64,000 nucleotides of DNA from Nematostella vectensis. Taxonomy: Eukaryota > Cnidaria > Anthozoa > Actiniaria > Edwardsiidae. The DNA lies in the NCBI RefSeq assembly GCF_932526225.1, contig NC_064044.1, positions 4,056,092 through 4,120,091 on the forward strand, in the 5' to 3' direction. The translations under genes were made by a program, and so were the position numbers. Shown in pieces: positions 11,601-21,533 of this stretch. The notes under the pieces were generated by a model. That model made no database searches. It was not told where the DNA came from and saw nothing but the letters and a program-made list of their open reading frames with translations. Within the stretch, counting starts at the first letter, position 1, and every line of letters begins with the position of its first letter.

Positions 11601-13084
11601 CCCAATTGACAATAACTCCCCTGAAACCCCGTATGTAGCCTAAAAGATCGTATGTAGCCCCTTGCCTCGCACTTTTAAGGCAATAGTGAAAATGGCGGCG
11701 TTTCGGAAATCATTACCTGAGGACTCGACGGGTCGGGTACAGATGTGCAGCTCTTTTTTTTGGGACACAAAATACTAATGCATTTCATGCGAAATGCCGT
11801 TTTGTAATTAAAGAAAAAACAGAAGACGCAGCAGGAGTCGTCGCCTTTTCTTTATCCAATGTATTGCGGCATGTAATAGATTCATTCTCCTCTTCCTATT
11901 AGACCATATTGCTCTGACCTAGAAGGCTTTTCTAGTAATTTCTAGTCTTCGTGTTCTGTCCTCCATTTTAGCGCTATAAGACAAAGCAGCATGTATTTTG
12001 TGCCTGATGACTATATTGTTACACTCCATACCCATGGGAGATAACAAACAAAATGCTCGACGTTTATTGTAGTGCCGCTCTATGATCGAACTTCTACCGA
12101 ACCAGAACGGTGCGACTCTGGCACGCCGTTTACTCTAGGCCTAACTGTCCGTTTGTTTGCCCCTATTGTCTGTCTTATTTTTGTCTGTCTACCTCTCTGC
12201 CCGCCGAGCCGTCCGTCCTTCGGCAGGGACGGCGAGGGATTTTACGAGTGAAAACAAACATATACAGCTCTCCAGTTTTTTTTTAAAACGCCAAGAATTG
12301 TTAATACTTATAAAAAATAGCACTTATTCCTTTTCTCTCGATTTCTTCCATTCCATACATATTACCTGTTTTGATATCAACTATCTGAAAATTGGGGACT
12401 GGCGTCCATGTTCTCTTGTATGCTTGTGCCTGCTGGCACCTGTATACAGACTGTAAGTACATAATCAAATTAAAAAAATTATTTAGTTCTTTCTCCTCGT
12501 TCCAGGCCAGACGCGGTCGCGCTGGTTGACGCGTTTGACTACTCGGACTTTGTCCTCAACTCCGCACTTGGGCGTTACGACGGTCAGGTATACCAGCGGT
12601 TGTTCGAGCTTGCGCAGAAATCACCGCTGAACAAGTCTCCGGTAAGGACCCGACTTTTAGATTTCTTTTTTTTTTTTTATAAATCCATAAAATAGTCTTT
12701 TCTCCAACACGAATACACTCTAATATTTTTGTTCCTTTATTATGCTTACTTAACTACCAATTTCGACAACCGATTTCGGACACTTTATTTATTTTAGGGT
12801 GTATAAAAACTACTCTTTTTTCCAAAAGGCAAACAAGAAACTGTAGCACTCACGGGCTTCCTGTGGTTTTTTTTCTTTCTTCCTTCGCAAGCACGTGCGT
12901 TTATCTTCCGACCAGCTGCTTCCGATGTTCAAATTTTCTTTCTGATTGTTGTTTTTTTTTTTTTTATCGCAACATTTTAATAAGATTTTAGTATAATACA
13001 AATATTAATATTCTTTGTTCTTGATTTCAGGTTCAGCCTTCAGCCAAGAAATATCTACCTCAGCTTCACAAATCCAAGCTTTGA
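2618..13084 (+). CDS. ACOX1: Peroxisomal acyl-coenzyme A oxidase (ACOX1-like)
   Basis: Complete gene. Exons: 2618-2726, 3386-3545, 3660-3720, 3810-3903, 4464-4571, 4898-5017, 5412-5533, 5994-6172, 6897-7059, 7516-7706, 9239-9403, 9862-9967, 10336-10482, 11064-11134, 12506-12641, 13031-13084. All phases agree and give 661 residues, the usual ACOX1 length. The start MNPDIARER matches the conserved ACOX1 N-terminus. Family signatures: [25 protein letters not shown] and GGHGF; the catalytic Glu is E424 in [13 protein letters not shown]. The protein ends in SKL, a canonical type 1 peroxisomal targeting signal. The enzyme oxidises long-chain acyl-CoA to trans-2-enoyl-CoA using FAD and produces hydrogen peroxide, the first step of peroxisomal beta-oxidation. 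Assignment to the ACOX1/ACOX3 class is firm; exact orthology needs a tree. Introns carry several transposons and a CAT/CAC microsatellite. Confidence 0.95.
4258..4338. repeat. 17-bp AT-rich tandem repeat
   Basis: About four and a half copies of a 17-bp unit, tctacataatataattt, in an intron of the acyl-CoA oxidase gene. Nothing else is seen in this intron apart from T-rich sequence near the acceptor. Confidence 0.8.
6300..6576. mobile_element. MITE-like dispersed element (CACCCAGG ends)
   Basis: About 280 bp whose ends are CACCCAGG plus a G-run on the left and CCCCTCCCCCCTGCA on the right. The body (tagtatctcca-like, gcacgtctattgcaaa) is shared with 42284-42619 in an RFC1 intron, so this is a dispersed family. 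No ORF of its own. Located in the acyl-CoA oxidase intron between exons 8 and 9. Confidence 0.65.
6640..6825. repeat. ~60-bp tandem repeat, three copies
   Basis: Three successive units of roughly 60 bp share atactaaaagacagcaggct, ccaggatttgct and a long G-run. Open frames here are by-products of the repeat. It lies in the intron before acyl-CoA oxidase exon 9. Confidence 0.8.
7737..8107. mobile_element. Mutator-like MITE, copy A
   Basis: 371 bp with terminal inverted repeats GACATGACGGAAAAAC. Flanked by GGCTGTCAC (7728-7736) and GGTTGTCAC (8108-8116), a 9-bp target duplication with one change. A full inverted second copy lies at 56722-57089. Non-coding. Lies in the acyl-CoA oxidase intron between exons 10 and 11. 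Confidence 0.85.
8128..8485. repeat. CAT/CAC trinucleotide microsatellite
   Basis: About 350 bp of imperfect CAT, CAC and ACAGCACCA units, directly downstream of the MITE. Long open frames on both strands read as simple Thr/Ile/Ser or Met/Val runs and are repeat artefacts. Confidence 0.9.
8619..9161. mobile_element. TTCGCG-rich MITE, copy A
   Basis: AT-rich element studded with ttaattttcg, cgcgaaatta and aataaag motifs in both orientations. The left end is ttgcttaattttcgtgcgc and the right end cgcgcgaaaaataaagtag. A shorter relative lies at 10625-10986. Boundaries are approximate. No coding potential is seen. Confidence 0.7.
9411..9438. repeat. GT dinucleotide microsatellite next to a donor site
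   Basis: About 13 GT units beginning some 8 bp after the donor of acyl-CoA oxidase exon 11 (9403/9404). It is close enough to be polymorphic sequence in the early intron. No gene. Confidence 0.85.
10625..10986. mobile_element. TTCGCG-rich MITE, copy B
   Basis: Second member of the family at 8619-9161, sharing cttaattttcgcgcg, ctccgcgatcg and gtgccgagaaaa. It lies in the intron between acyl-CoA oxidase exons 13 and 14, so two members are fixed in one gene. Confidence 0.7.
11278..12141. mobile_element. Non-autonomous PIF/Harbinger-like transposon
   Basis: 864 bp. Left terminus GGCCTAGATTAAACGGCG, right terminus reverse-complements to GGCCTAGAGTAAACGGCG; similarity continues through GTGCCAG and GTCGCA. 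Both sides carry the 3-bp duplication TAA (11275-11277, 12142-12144), the PIF/Harbinger signature. Further inverted copies of the terminal motif lie inside, near 11340-11370 and 11450-11480. No transposase is encoded. Located in the intron between acyl-CoA oxidase exons 14 and 15. Confidence 0.85.
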
Positions 13085-13642
13085 GAAAATCTGTAACCAG
13101 GCCTTTTTAGTTCAAATCGAGGCCTACTATCTTTTCACAGACAACAAAAGAATATATTTTTTTTTAATTAGATATGGTCCGTATTTTAATGCTTCCTTAC
13201 ATTATATTAATACATTATTTTTGCACAATATCACGGGTTTTAAATATGATCCATCCGTTTATTGACTTACAAAAGGGATTTATGCATCAAATTGTACGTC
13301 AAATTACTTATCACCCTAATGAAGAAATTGAGTAAAAAACGCCGATAGATATGGTTGTTTTGGTGTCTCTGGTTTAATTTACTTTTTGTATTCTGTAGAT
13401 TTTTCTCTATGAATAACGGGCGCCAGGGATTCTGGGTGATGGGACTGTTTCACGTCTAAGGAAGCCATAGAATGTCGAAGGCGCAAAAGGGTAAAGGCGC
13501 ACAGGTAAGAATGTGTGCGCACGGAGCACAAAACATTTGCGCGAGGCTAGAAAGCGCGCGCAAGAAAATTTGACTCTACGCGCGCTATGACCGTTAAAAC
13601 CCCCAAATCCAAAACAAGTTATGTAACGAAACTGGTGTATTT

Positions 13643-14362
13643 ATGGAAAAGCACAAGAGAATCGCGCCTGTACGACAATCGACCTCACAAAAGTCAGTTC
13701 AACATGAACAAGTTATAATTCGAGAGTTTACCAGCGCTGTTACCGAGCAATGTCGCGAGATCTACACACAGGCATTGTACAACCAAGTCTGGCCGATATC
13801 AAAGATCATCATTCTCAGGTTCAATCACATGGCGATACTTGCGTTACCTGTGATCTTAGCCGGCGCTTACTATTGGTCAACTTGGGTTTTATCCAACTTT
13901 CTTTTCCTTTGCTTCTCCGTACCAATTATCTTATACGTCTGCGTGCGAAATGAAGTCCAGGACGTACTGAGGCTTACTCTGAGTAAAGATCTCGGTGAAA
14001 TGGAAGCAGTGTACACAACAAGTGGGGCAAGGATGATTGTTGCGGAACTCTGTGGCCGTGTAGTTGGTCTAGCAGGGCTCGTACGATCAAAACAAGCAGA
14101 AACAGCCACTTTACAAAGAATAGTGGTCGAAAAGTCCCACCGCAGGAATGGTGTAGGAACTGCCATGGTTAGGGCGCTTGAGAAGTTCGCACGTGAGCAG
14201 GGCTACGAGAGAATCGTCCTACGCACCATAGAGCCGTTAGCAGTGGTGGGATTCTACAGGAAGTGTGGATTTCGCACGGTCCAAGTTTTGCCTTTTATTT
14301 CGGACGAGCCTTGGACCAGCGGGTGGAGAGCCCTTAAGATGGAACTCGATCTAACAAGATAA
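13643..14362 (+). CDS. NAT8-like GNAT N-acetyltransferase, membrane-anchored
   Basis: Single-exon ORF of 239 residues. A hydrophobic stretch at about residues 65-110 (two segments with a short gap) would anchor it in a membrane. A GNAT domain follows: VVGLAGLVRS, then LQRIVVEKSHRRNGVGTAMV, where R-R-N-G-V-G-T is the acetyl-CoA pyrophosphate loop, then ALEKFAREQGYERIVL and GFYRKCGFR. This order (N-terminal region, TM hairpin, C-terminal GNAT) is typical of vertebrate NAT8/camello proteins, ER-membrane enzymes that acetylate cysteine conjugates or lysines; the substrate here is not known. It lacks the NHPEGVAELQRMS motif found in the other three loci, so it is the divergent member. Polyadenylation signals at 14410-14415 and 14656-14661. 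No frame damage seen. Confidence 0.88.
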   Translation: MEKHKRIAPVRQSTSQKSVQHEQVIIREFTSAVTEQCREIYTQALYNQVWPISKIIILRFNHMAILALPVILAGAYYWSTWVLSNFLFLCFSVPIILYVCVRNEVQDVLRLTLSKDLGEMEAVYTTSGARMIVAELCGRVVGLAGLVRSKQAETATLQRIVVEKSHRRNGVGTAMVRALEKFAREQGYERIVLRTIEPLAVVGFYRKCGFRTVQVLPFISDEPWTSGWRALKMELDLTR

Positions 14363-14475
14363 AGACAATTGGCTTATGGGCGTATTTGTATGTAGGGTAA
14401 AGAGGTGGCAATAAAGGGTAGGGGGGGGGGGGGGGGGGTAAAACCGCCACCCCAAACTAGCGTGCCGAGATAAAT

Positions 14476-14554
14476 ATCCTCGTTCCCAGGGTTTTCCCCT
14501 CGTATCCTGCTTGCCCCTGGGGGTAGGGGAGGGTGGGACCCTTGGGACGAGGAT
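14476..14554. mobile_element. Short MITE with ATCCTCGTTCCCAGGGT ends
   Basis: 79 bp. Left end ATCCTCGTTCCCAGGGT (14476-14492) and right end ACCCTTGGGACGAGGAT (14538-14554) are near-perfect inverted repeats. It lies in the 3' UTR region of the first NAT8-like gene, between its two polyadenylation signals. Confidence 0.75.
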
Positions 14555-14655
14555 GCGAGAGAAATAGAAGATAGATGGAACTGAAATAAGCTTATATGGA
14601 TATGTCTGAGAATACCAAATGTGGACGCCATGTGGGTATAGAAGGGATGAAATGT

Positions 14656-14661
14656 AATAAA
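14656..14661 (+). terminator. AATAAA polyadenylation signal, NAT8-like gene 1
   Basis: AATAAA about 295 bp after the stop codon, followed by a T/GT-rich stretch (ttttgtcgtcgtgtcgtctttg) that fits a downstream element. An earlier AATAAA at 14410-14415 is an alternative. Confidence 0.5.
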
Positions 14662-14862
14662 ATGATTTTTGTCGTCGTGTCGTCTTTGTCTTTCTTGTCG
14701 TCAGCCTAGCCCTTCCGTTCTCTTCGGGATTCCTGTGGCTAGGTTCTCGGTGACGTCACATTATCAACCACAGGAAACCCAAAACACTTCAAAGAACTCG
14801 AAAGGAAAGGTCGAGTCCAGGGGCCGACTCTTGTCCATTGATTACAGCAAATGGGACTCCTG

Positions 14863-15215
14863 ACAAATCTAATAGGGACAATACGATAGATGTCAATCTG
14901 TGAAAGACAGACAAAAGGTATACATACTATCCAAGAACACGCTTCACGTGTAATTGTTAGTTTCGTACTGTTTGAGAAACAAGCAGGCTAAGTTATAGAA
15001 TTCAGGGCCACATCCAAAGTTATTTCCATTTCCATTGTATTTATTGCGCCGTTCTAAAGAAATCATGATGCAAAGCCCAATTGGCGTTGTATTCTATAGT
15101 TGCTCCAACCAGTAATTGCTAGTGATAAATGCCAAAACACCTTCGAACTCTTTACCGAGGGATCATTTTAGATACTTTAGCGGTTTTTATTTTATGATAC
15201 GCAAGCAAGTCGATC
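14863..15215. repeat. Diverged duplicate of 24283-24530
   Basis: Shared blocks include acaaatctaat, ctctgtgaaagacaga-like, cttcacgtgtaattgttagt and caagtcgatccttag. Similarity is lower than in the 8.2 kb duplication, so this is an older duplication of flanking DNA in the NAT8-like cluster. No coding signal. Confidence 0.7.
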
Positions 15216-15248
15216 CTTAGCCATAGTATTGGGTTATCTAATACGGAA

Positions 15249-15793
15249 GCCCAGCGGGGCCACTGCCCTATTCGGTTTCAGATTTCAATGTTTTGCAAAC
15301 AACAAGTTTGTACGCTTGCTTTTGCTAGTTTGTACCTTCTTTTTACGAGTTTGTATTTTGCTTTTGCAAGTTTGTATTTTGCTTTTGAGTTTGTATTTTG
15401 CTTTTTCTAGTTTGTATTTTGCTTTTGCTAGTTTATACTTTGCATTTGCGAGCTTGTATTTTGCTTTTGCAAGTTTGTATTTTGCTTTTGAGTTTGTATT
15501 TTGCTTTTGCGAGTTTGTACTTTGCATTTGCGAGTTTGTATTTTGTTTTTGCGAGTTTGTATTTTGCATTTGCTAGTTTGTACTTTGTATTTGCGAGTTT
15601 GTATTTTGCATTTGCGTGTTTGTATTTTGCTTTTGCTAGTTTGTACTTTGCATTTGGGAGTTTGTATTTTGCTTTTACAAACTCGCAAAAGCAAAATACA
15701 AACTCGCAAAAGAAAAGTACAAATTCGTGATGTTGTTTGCAAAACATGGAAATCCGAAACCAAAAAGGGCTGTGGCCCCGAGGCCCCGCTGGG
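15249..15793. mobile_element. Inverted-repeat element with internal minisatellite
   Basis: Terminal inverted repeats of about 65 bp: the left starts gcccagcggggc and includes ttttgcaaacaacaa; the right ends gccccgctgggg and includes ttgtttgcaaaac. Between them lie about 17 units of a 18-21-bp repeat (tttgtattttgcttttgcgag) at 15325-15675, then two units in the opposite direction (15676-15718). Open frames on both strands reading LYFAFAS or KYKLAKA are repeat translations, not proteins. Confidence 0.8.
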
Positions 15794-16077
15794 GGTCAGT
15801 AAGCGGGTCAGTACGCAGCTCTTACAAGCTGCAATTTGATTGGGCAAATGAGCAATATCCGCACCTCGACACAAAGAACGAGAAGAATAGAGACAAAAGG
15901 ACTCCTTTGTAGAACAAAGATGATAGGAGACAAAGCAGCTGCGTACTTACTCCCCGCTGGAACTGCATCACGTAATAAATAGGCGACTTACACTATCTGA
16001 TCACGGGGTGGGGGGATGAATAAGGGTTCCCGAATCGACCGATCCGCACAAAGTTTCAGTTATATCCGTAGCGCTAC

Positions 16078-16745
16078 CTGACATATAGGGACGTGACATA
16101 TAGCGACGCGTGACATATAGGGACGTTCGTCAAAATTACCTATACGGACGCTCATAACAAGCCACTGAGCGCCTGACATATAGGGACGTTACGAATACAA
16201 GTCCGTGGGAAACAAGGGGGAACACAGTCACCAATTTAGTCTTTGTGGAAGGGGAGGGTGGGTGACAAAAGTACACATTACCTATACGGACGCCCATAAC
16301 AAGCAACTGAGCGCCTGACATATAGGGACGTTACGAATACGAGTCCGTGGTAGACAAAGGGGAAACACACTGATCAATTTATACTTTGTAGGGGGGATGA
16401 CAAATGTACACATGACCTATACGGACACTCACAACAAGCCACAGAGAGCCTGACATATAGGGACGTTACGAATACGAGTCCGTGGGAAACAAGGGGGAAT
16501 ACTGTGAGCAATTTAGTCTTTGTTGGAGGGGACGGTGGGTGCCAAAGTACACATTACCTATACGGACGCTCATAACAAGCAACTGAGCGCCTGACATATA
16601 GGGACGTTACGAATACGAGTCCGTGGGAAACAAGGGGGAATACTGTGAGCAATTTAGTCTTTGTGGGAGGGGAGGGTGGGTGACAAAAGTACACATGACC
16701 TATACGGACGCTCGTAACAAGCAACTGAGCGCTGTATATTTTGGG
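16078..16745. repeat. ~140-bp satellite, four to five tandem units
   Basis: Unit starts tgacatatagggacgttacg and ends cctatacggacgctcataac. Starts at 16173, 16316, 16451 and 16592 give periods of 143, 135 and 141 bp; a scrambled partial unit precedes them. No gene. It lies in the spacer between NAT8-like genes 1 and 2. Confidence 0.88.
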
Positions 16746-17330
16746 AGGAAAACCGCCCCCAAATCGTTATTAGACATACATTTGACAACAACAAGACATG
16801 ATCTAAATTTTAAGGCAATCTTATTGGCAACATTTCACAAAAACTCGCTACTTTAACCGACTCGTTTTACCTCTAAAAAGAACAGCCTATTCCAAGCTAC
16901 GAACTAGCTTTAAAACCATTGCCTGGGCTGTCTGGGCTTTTTGATTTGGTTATTTTGTTTTTAAAAGCCTTCGCATGCGGGAGTTTGCCAAAAGTCATGT
17001 GATCCAATAGTGCAAGTCACCCTGTAAGGAATAAATCTACAAATACATTAGCGCCACGGTGAGGCTGGTTTCCACTGGCTCCACAGCTTGGAGCCTCGCA
17101 GTAGCGGATCTATGGAGTGGTGGTGGGGGGGGATTTTGGGGGTTTAACCCCTTGGGCTGCCTTTTTTATTGTTTTTACTGTGGTCAAATTGCAGAGATAA
17201 TTTTCGTAGGGATTGAAATAATTGGTGACCCCCCCCCCCCCCCCTTTTACTGTAACCTGTGGTTAGTCTAGGGGTTTTTGTATGGCTAATTATCAAGTCT
17301 TTAAAGCATGATCTTTATCCATACAGGAAA

Positions 17331-18104
17331 ATGAACACAAACTTAGAAGTGGTTGTACGGCAATACGAAGCAAGAGATTACGATAGATGCAGGGAGCTGT
17401 TTATAGCAGGAATGATGCCTCTGACAAACAGAGCAATGACAGTTCTCTTTCCTAGACTATTGAAGAGGATCCTGCCTGCCCTCACCGTGGTTGCTACAGT
17501 CGGATTCTTGTGCCTCAAGTGGTCTACGGTGCTACTATTTGCATCTGCTCTTGGCTTAGTTCTTGCATCTCTGATGTATATAATGTATTACCGACAAATG
17601 ACATGGTATATCAACTCCTGCCTACAGACAGACCTGTTTGATATTGAAAAGTCGTACATGTACAACAAAGGTTCGTGCATGTGGGTTGCCGAGTATGACA
17701 ACAATGTAGTAGGAATGGTTGGACTTGTCCACTCAGAGAATCACCCCGAAGGAGTTGCAGAACTGCAACGGATGTCTGTCTTCTCATCAGTTAGGAGAAA
17801 GGGCATTGCTAAAAAACTTATTTTTGAACTTTTGGAATTTGCCAGAGAATATAGGTACAGGAAAATTATTTTGGGGACCACAATTTTACAACCTGTTGCT
17901 CGGACCATGTATAGGAAGCTTGGATTCCAAGTTGTAAGAGAATACCCTGTCTCTCCTAATTTAAAAGATTTTAAAATTTTGGATTATGAAATGGAGATTA
18001 AAGCCAGATATCTGAAAATTTTTAACAACCAAAAGTGGAGCTCCGAAAAAAGGTCTTCTAAAGGGGTGGCTCTGATTTTTAGGAGCCGTACTTTTCGGCT
18101 TTAA
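17331..18104 (+). CDS. NAT8-like GNAT N-acetyltransferase, copy 1 of tandem pair, extended C-terminus
   Basis: 257-residue ORF starting MNTNLEVVVRQYEARDYDRC. An AG acceptor (atacag/gaaaATG) lies four bases before the ATG, so a 5' UTR intron is likely. Hydrophobic segments span about residues 45-85. The GNAT core includes SCMWVAEYDNNVVGMVGLVH, NHPEGVAELQRMSV, the acetyl-CoA loop VRRKGIAKKL and MYRKLGFQVV. Relatives stop right after the final beta strand (EMEI, ELDLTM, ELDLTR). Here that position reads ATT AAA instead of ATT TAA, so translation continues about 34 residues into former 3' UTR. AATAAA at 18181-18186 follows. Probably functional, since the core is intact; the tail is new. It lies at the left end of the 8.2 kb duplication. 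Confidence 0.85.
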   Translation: MNTNLEVVVRQYEARDYDRCRELFIAGMMPLTNRAMTVLFPRLLKRILPALTVVATVGFLCLKWSTVLLFASALGLVLASLMYIMYYRQMTWYINSCLQTDLFDIEKSYMYNKGSCMWVAEYDNNVVGMVGLVHSENHPEGVAELQRMSVFSSVRRKGIAKKLIFELLEFAREYRYRKIILGTTILQPVARTMYRKLGFQVVREYPVSPNLKDFKILDYEMEIKARYLKIFNNQKWSSEKRSSKGVALIFRSRTFRL

Positions 18105-18180
18105 TATTTTACTGATATGATCTAGTTTGTAGCACAAATACAGATTGAATATTAAGCTAAATGTACTTACAATACATTAC

Positions 18181-18186
18181 AATAAA
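18181..18186 (+). terminator. AATAAA polyadenylation signal, NAT8-like copy 1
   Basis: AATAAA 77 bp after the stop codon. The same signal is kept in copy 2 at 26369-26374. Confidence 0.55.
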
Positions 18187-18683
18187 CTTTATTTAACGAG
18201 GGTTTCATATCAACCTTTTACAGTTACTTTTGTCTTTATAAACCATAATATAGATACTTCCAGCTTTCAGTATATAACAGTTGGATTTACAAGCCTAAAA
18301 AATGGACCTAATTTTTCTGGGATGGTCTTAGTCTCAGCTGGGGGTTCCCGAGTTTCCCCGAGATAACTAATCGATGAAACCGATAATCGATGAAAATCAA
18401 AATCAATCAATGCTAATCAATCGATTAATATTGGAAACCGATGTCTAGCAAATTTGTGACCAGATATGGTCCTCCTCTGGAATTTCCATTTTGGACGCCC
18501 ATTTTGATTCCACCACCCCATTTTCTAAAATTATTTCCAAATTATTTTCCAAATATAGTACTCGGTCCCCCCCCCCTGGAAATTTTGATTTCACTAAAAT
18601 GTAATGCAAGTGAAATGCCCCTCGAAAGCCCCTTTATGTGATAAATATACATGACAAATTTTCAAAAAAAAAAACGAAAAATG

Positions 18684-18960
18684 TGTGCACTATTATAGCG
18701 CTTATTCTTATAGCTCTAAGCGCTTTACACGCTAGGATATCTCATCCTCAATAACAGACTGCGCTAGGCAGTTTACAATCATAAGTGCGTGTTAATAAAT
18801 ATAAGAACTGTCATTCTCTGCTTCAGATAAGGTAGTATTGGAGAGTCGGGACCTTCGGTTTAATCCTTATCCGAGAAGACGTGGAATATGAAACCGTTTA
18901 TTTACCGTTTAAACAGAGACTAATCGGATAATTTCATCTCTACGCGCCCCAGTTGCATTC
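18684..18960. repeat. Possible SINE-like element within the duplication
   Basis: Contains tagcgcttattcttatag, ctctaagcgctttaca and gagagtcgggaccttcggtt, a type of sequence I associate with dispersed invertebrate repeats. The second copy is at about 26880-27150. Class is uncertain. A 60-residue minus-strand open frame (18909-19091, repeated at 27113-27295) overlaps its end. Confidence 0.35.
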
Positions 18961-21120
18961 AAGCTGTAAACAACTTGATCCTTAAAATACAAAATGTACA
19001 GTGTATCATCATCGTCATCGTAATCTTGGACTTCCACCATATACAACCCGGGGTTTCCAGTGGACTTCATTTGCAGTCCAAAGCACGTCATTATGTACAG
19101 ATGGGGTAACCTTGACCAATCGATTCTGAAGACTCGCGTTTCTCATGTACCAGACCCTCCGGATTTTTCTCTTCGCACGATCACTCCCCCACGCCCTGGA
19201 AATTCCTGGGCTGCTTTTTGAGTTTGAGTGCCTTTAAGTTTGGTTAGTTGACTAGTTCCACAACGGTGTTGTTCTTTTTTACCTATGGTGTTAAACTTTC
19301 AAAGAAAAGTTAAACGTCATAATTTATCCTGACACGCCGAAAATAGGGCGTGGCGGTTCTTTGCATGCTGATGATTATTGTCTGTAAGTTGCATAGTCAA
19401 AGCACAATGTCCCCCGGCATCCCTGGCTCCCCCCCTTCCCCCACCCCCACCCCCACCCCACCCCCTGGACGCATTGCCATAAACAGTAGCGGTTAGACAT
19501 ATGTAGATTGTGTTCGGCAACTTTTGGCGTTTTGGGCAACTTTTCGTAGGATCAGCAACATAGAGCAACTTTTGCCTTCCTTGGCAACTTTTGAGCAACA
19601 AATTGGTATAAAATCGTGCCAAATCCTCAAAATGTCCGATATTTCATCTAGAAAAATGGTCCTGGGCAGTTCTATAATAGCCGCTGTCCAGGACAGCCGT
19701 GCCCCGGGGCAGATGGCGGCTCTTTCAAGCCGTCAATTAGTGAAGAGCTCTACCAACTTTCTTCCCCATTTGTCATAAACACTAAAACTTGTCAAGGAAA
19801 TAATAAAAACATAATAAATTGAATACCCTACACAGCTCCTACAAACCATCCCCGATCTTTTGACTAAGAACAACAGCAGCTCTTGTGTCAGTGTGAAGAA
19901 TAGAGATTGTAGAGTTGGATTTTATAGTCGTTTTGTTTTGCCGTGAATTAATTGTTTTATAAGTTTACTAAACTATGGCATTTTGTTGCTCTATTTGTGG
20001 ATCTAGTTGATTTAAAAATTGTGAATAATTCACTCAAAAGCACAGCATATTCTTATCAAATCCCCTCTTCCATTTTATAGCATATTGAGGAAGTCATTTT
20101 TTGTAATCTTGGTGAAAAAACCGCAAATAAAATAACTGTATGCTAACCGCGCACGGAGGTAATTGATTTTTTTTTTCCGACAGATAAAATGGCTCTGTTT
20201 TACCAACTTCTAGTTTATTTTGAAACATCGTTAGGTCGCATTTTGATGTTATTTGGGACTGATGATTATTATCCTTTGATAATACGGAGTCTTTATGGAT
20301 TTTTTTTTTAAGATTTATTTTAAGAAAACCGAAAATACTAGACTCGGAGGTCTACTGACAACTAAAGTGTTTAATTTCTCAATAACAATTTTTGCTCTTG
20401 TTTTTGTAGGGAATTAACTTCAAACACTTTCCAGAATATACCTGATAGGTCTTTAACAATCTCTTGTACTTTACAGTAGTTTGTAGTTTTTTTTGCTATG
20501 TTTTCTTCTGGCCGTTTCAGAGGTCCTTAATCAATAAAATCTAGCTTTGAATGGCGACGTCTTGAGCGAAAGCTTGCGAAAAAGGGGGCGGAGCGATCCC
20601 TTATATGGCGCGGTTCGTGTTTAAAATTTCAAATCGTCGTGAATCTTGAAAAAGGCGCTTTAATTATGGCCAAAGAACACGCAAAAAGTAAACAGAAACA
20701 CAACACTAGATTACACACGCCTTTTTAACAAGTTGTTTTTTTATTTTTCACTAATTTTGTTTTACCAAATATGGAATACTACTACACTACAATAGCAACT
20801 TTTATTGACCAACTAGACCCTGCGCGCAGGGTTGACTGGGATACCTGGAGGGGGGAATGTTGGGATTCCTGGGTTGTGACGTGTACAGTGTTTGACGTAT
20901 AAATGATACTGCAAAACTGGCGGCCATTTTGAAAAAGTTTGTCTTTGTCATCAGTGATGGTGTACTTGTGCCGAGAATTAAACAAAGGTAAATGGACTCG
21001 AATGTCTTATGATATAATTCAAGTATTTAGAATAACCAAGGGAATATACAAAACAACAGTGGCTAAGTCTAAATCTCCTATCGGATAGACTACATAAGAA
21101 TTCAGGGACTCATGCCAGCT

Positions 21121-21218
21121 ACAGTAGAACCCCGCTAACTCGAACTCTAAAGGGAAGCAAAAATCAGTTCGAGTAAGCGGGGAATTCGAGTCGAGTTCGA
21201 CTTAGCGGGGTTCTGCAT
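21121..21218. mobile_element. pogo/Tigger-like MITE, copy 1
   Basis: About 98 bp. Left end CAGTAGAACCCCGCTAACTC, right end reverse-complements to GCAGAACCCCGCTAAGTC. A second inverted pair (cgagtaagcggg) lies inside. CAGTAGAACC-type termini are typical of pogo/Tigger elements, which insert at TA; TA precedes the left end. The same element is at about 29324-29421 in copy 2. Confidence 0.7.
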
Positions 21219-21533
21219 TTCATTGTATTTTTCTATCTAGTGTCAATATTTATCTTTACTTTTTCATTCATTAGGTATACTTATTTTTCGATCTACTTGT
21301 GTGAAATGGGAACCATTAGCAGCATTAGGTTTCAATCATTGTCCTATGCTATATAATTCTACATGCTACATATTCACAAGGAGTCCTTTAACAGACTTGT
21401 TCTTTCAAAATTTGAATTTCTAGCAAAATTAGAAGAGTAATAGCAGGAGCCAATCATTTGTGCAAACGAATTGTGGTACCAAAATCTGAGAACCAGACAT
21501 CTCCTAGAATTGGCATTACACTCATTGTAACAG

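Noticed and set aside
15229-15874. Several overlapping ORFs of 90-150 codons on both strands (LYFAFAS, KYKLAKA repeats)
   Set aside because: They are translations of a 21-bp minisatellite in multiple frames; no frame is favoured and there are no domain features.
18909-19091. 60-codon minus-strand ORF with DDDDD, conserved in the second copy
   Set aside because: Conservation is explained by the recent duplication; no splice context, family or start context supports it.
19524-19778. 84-codon ORF starting MAFWATFRRIS, also at 27725
   Set aside because: Same reason: present in both copies only because the whole segment is duplicated; no recognisable features.
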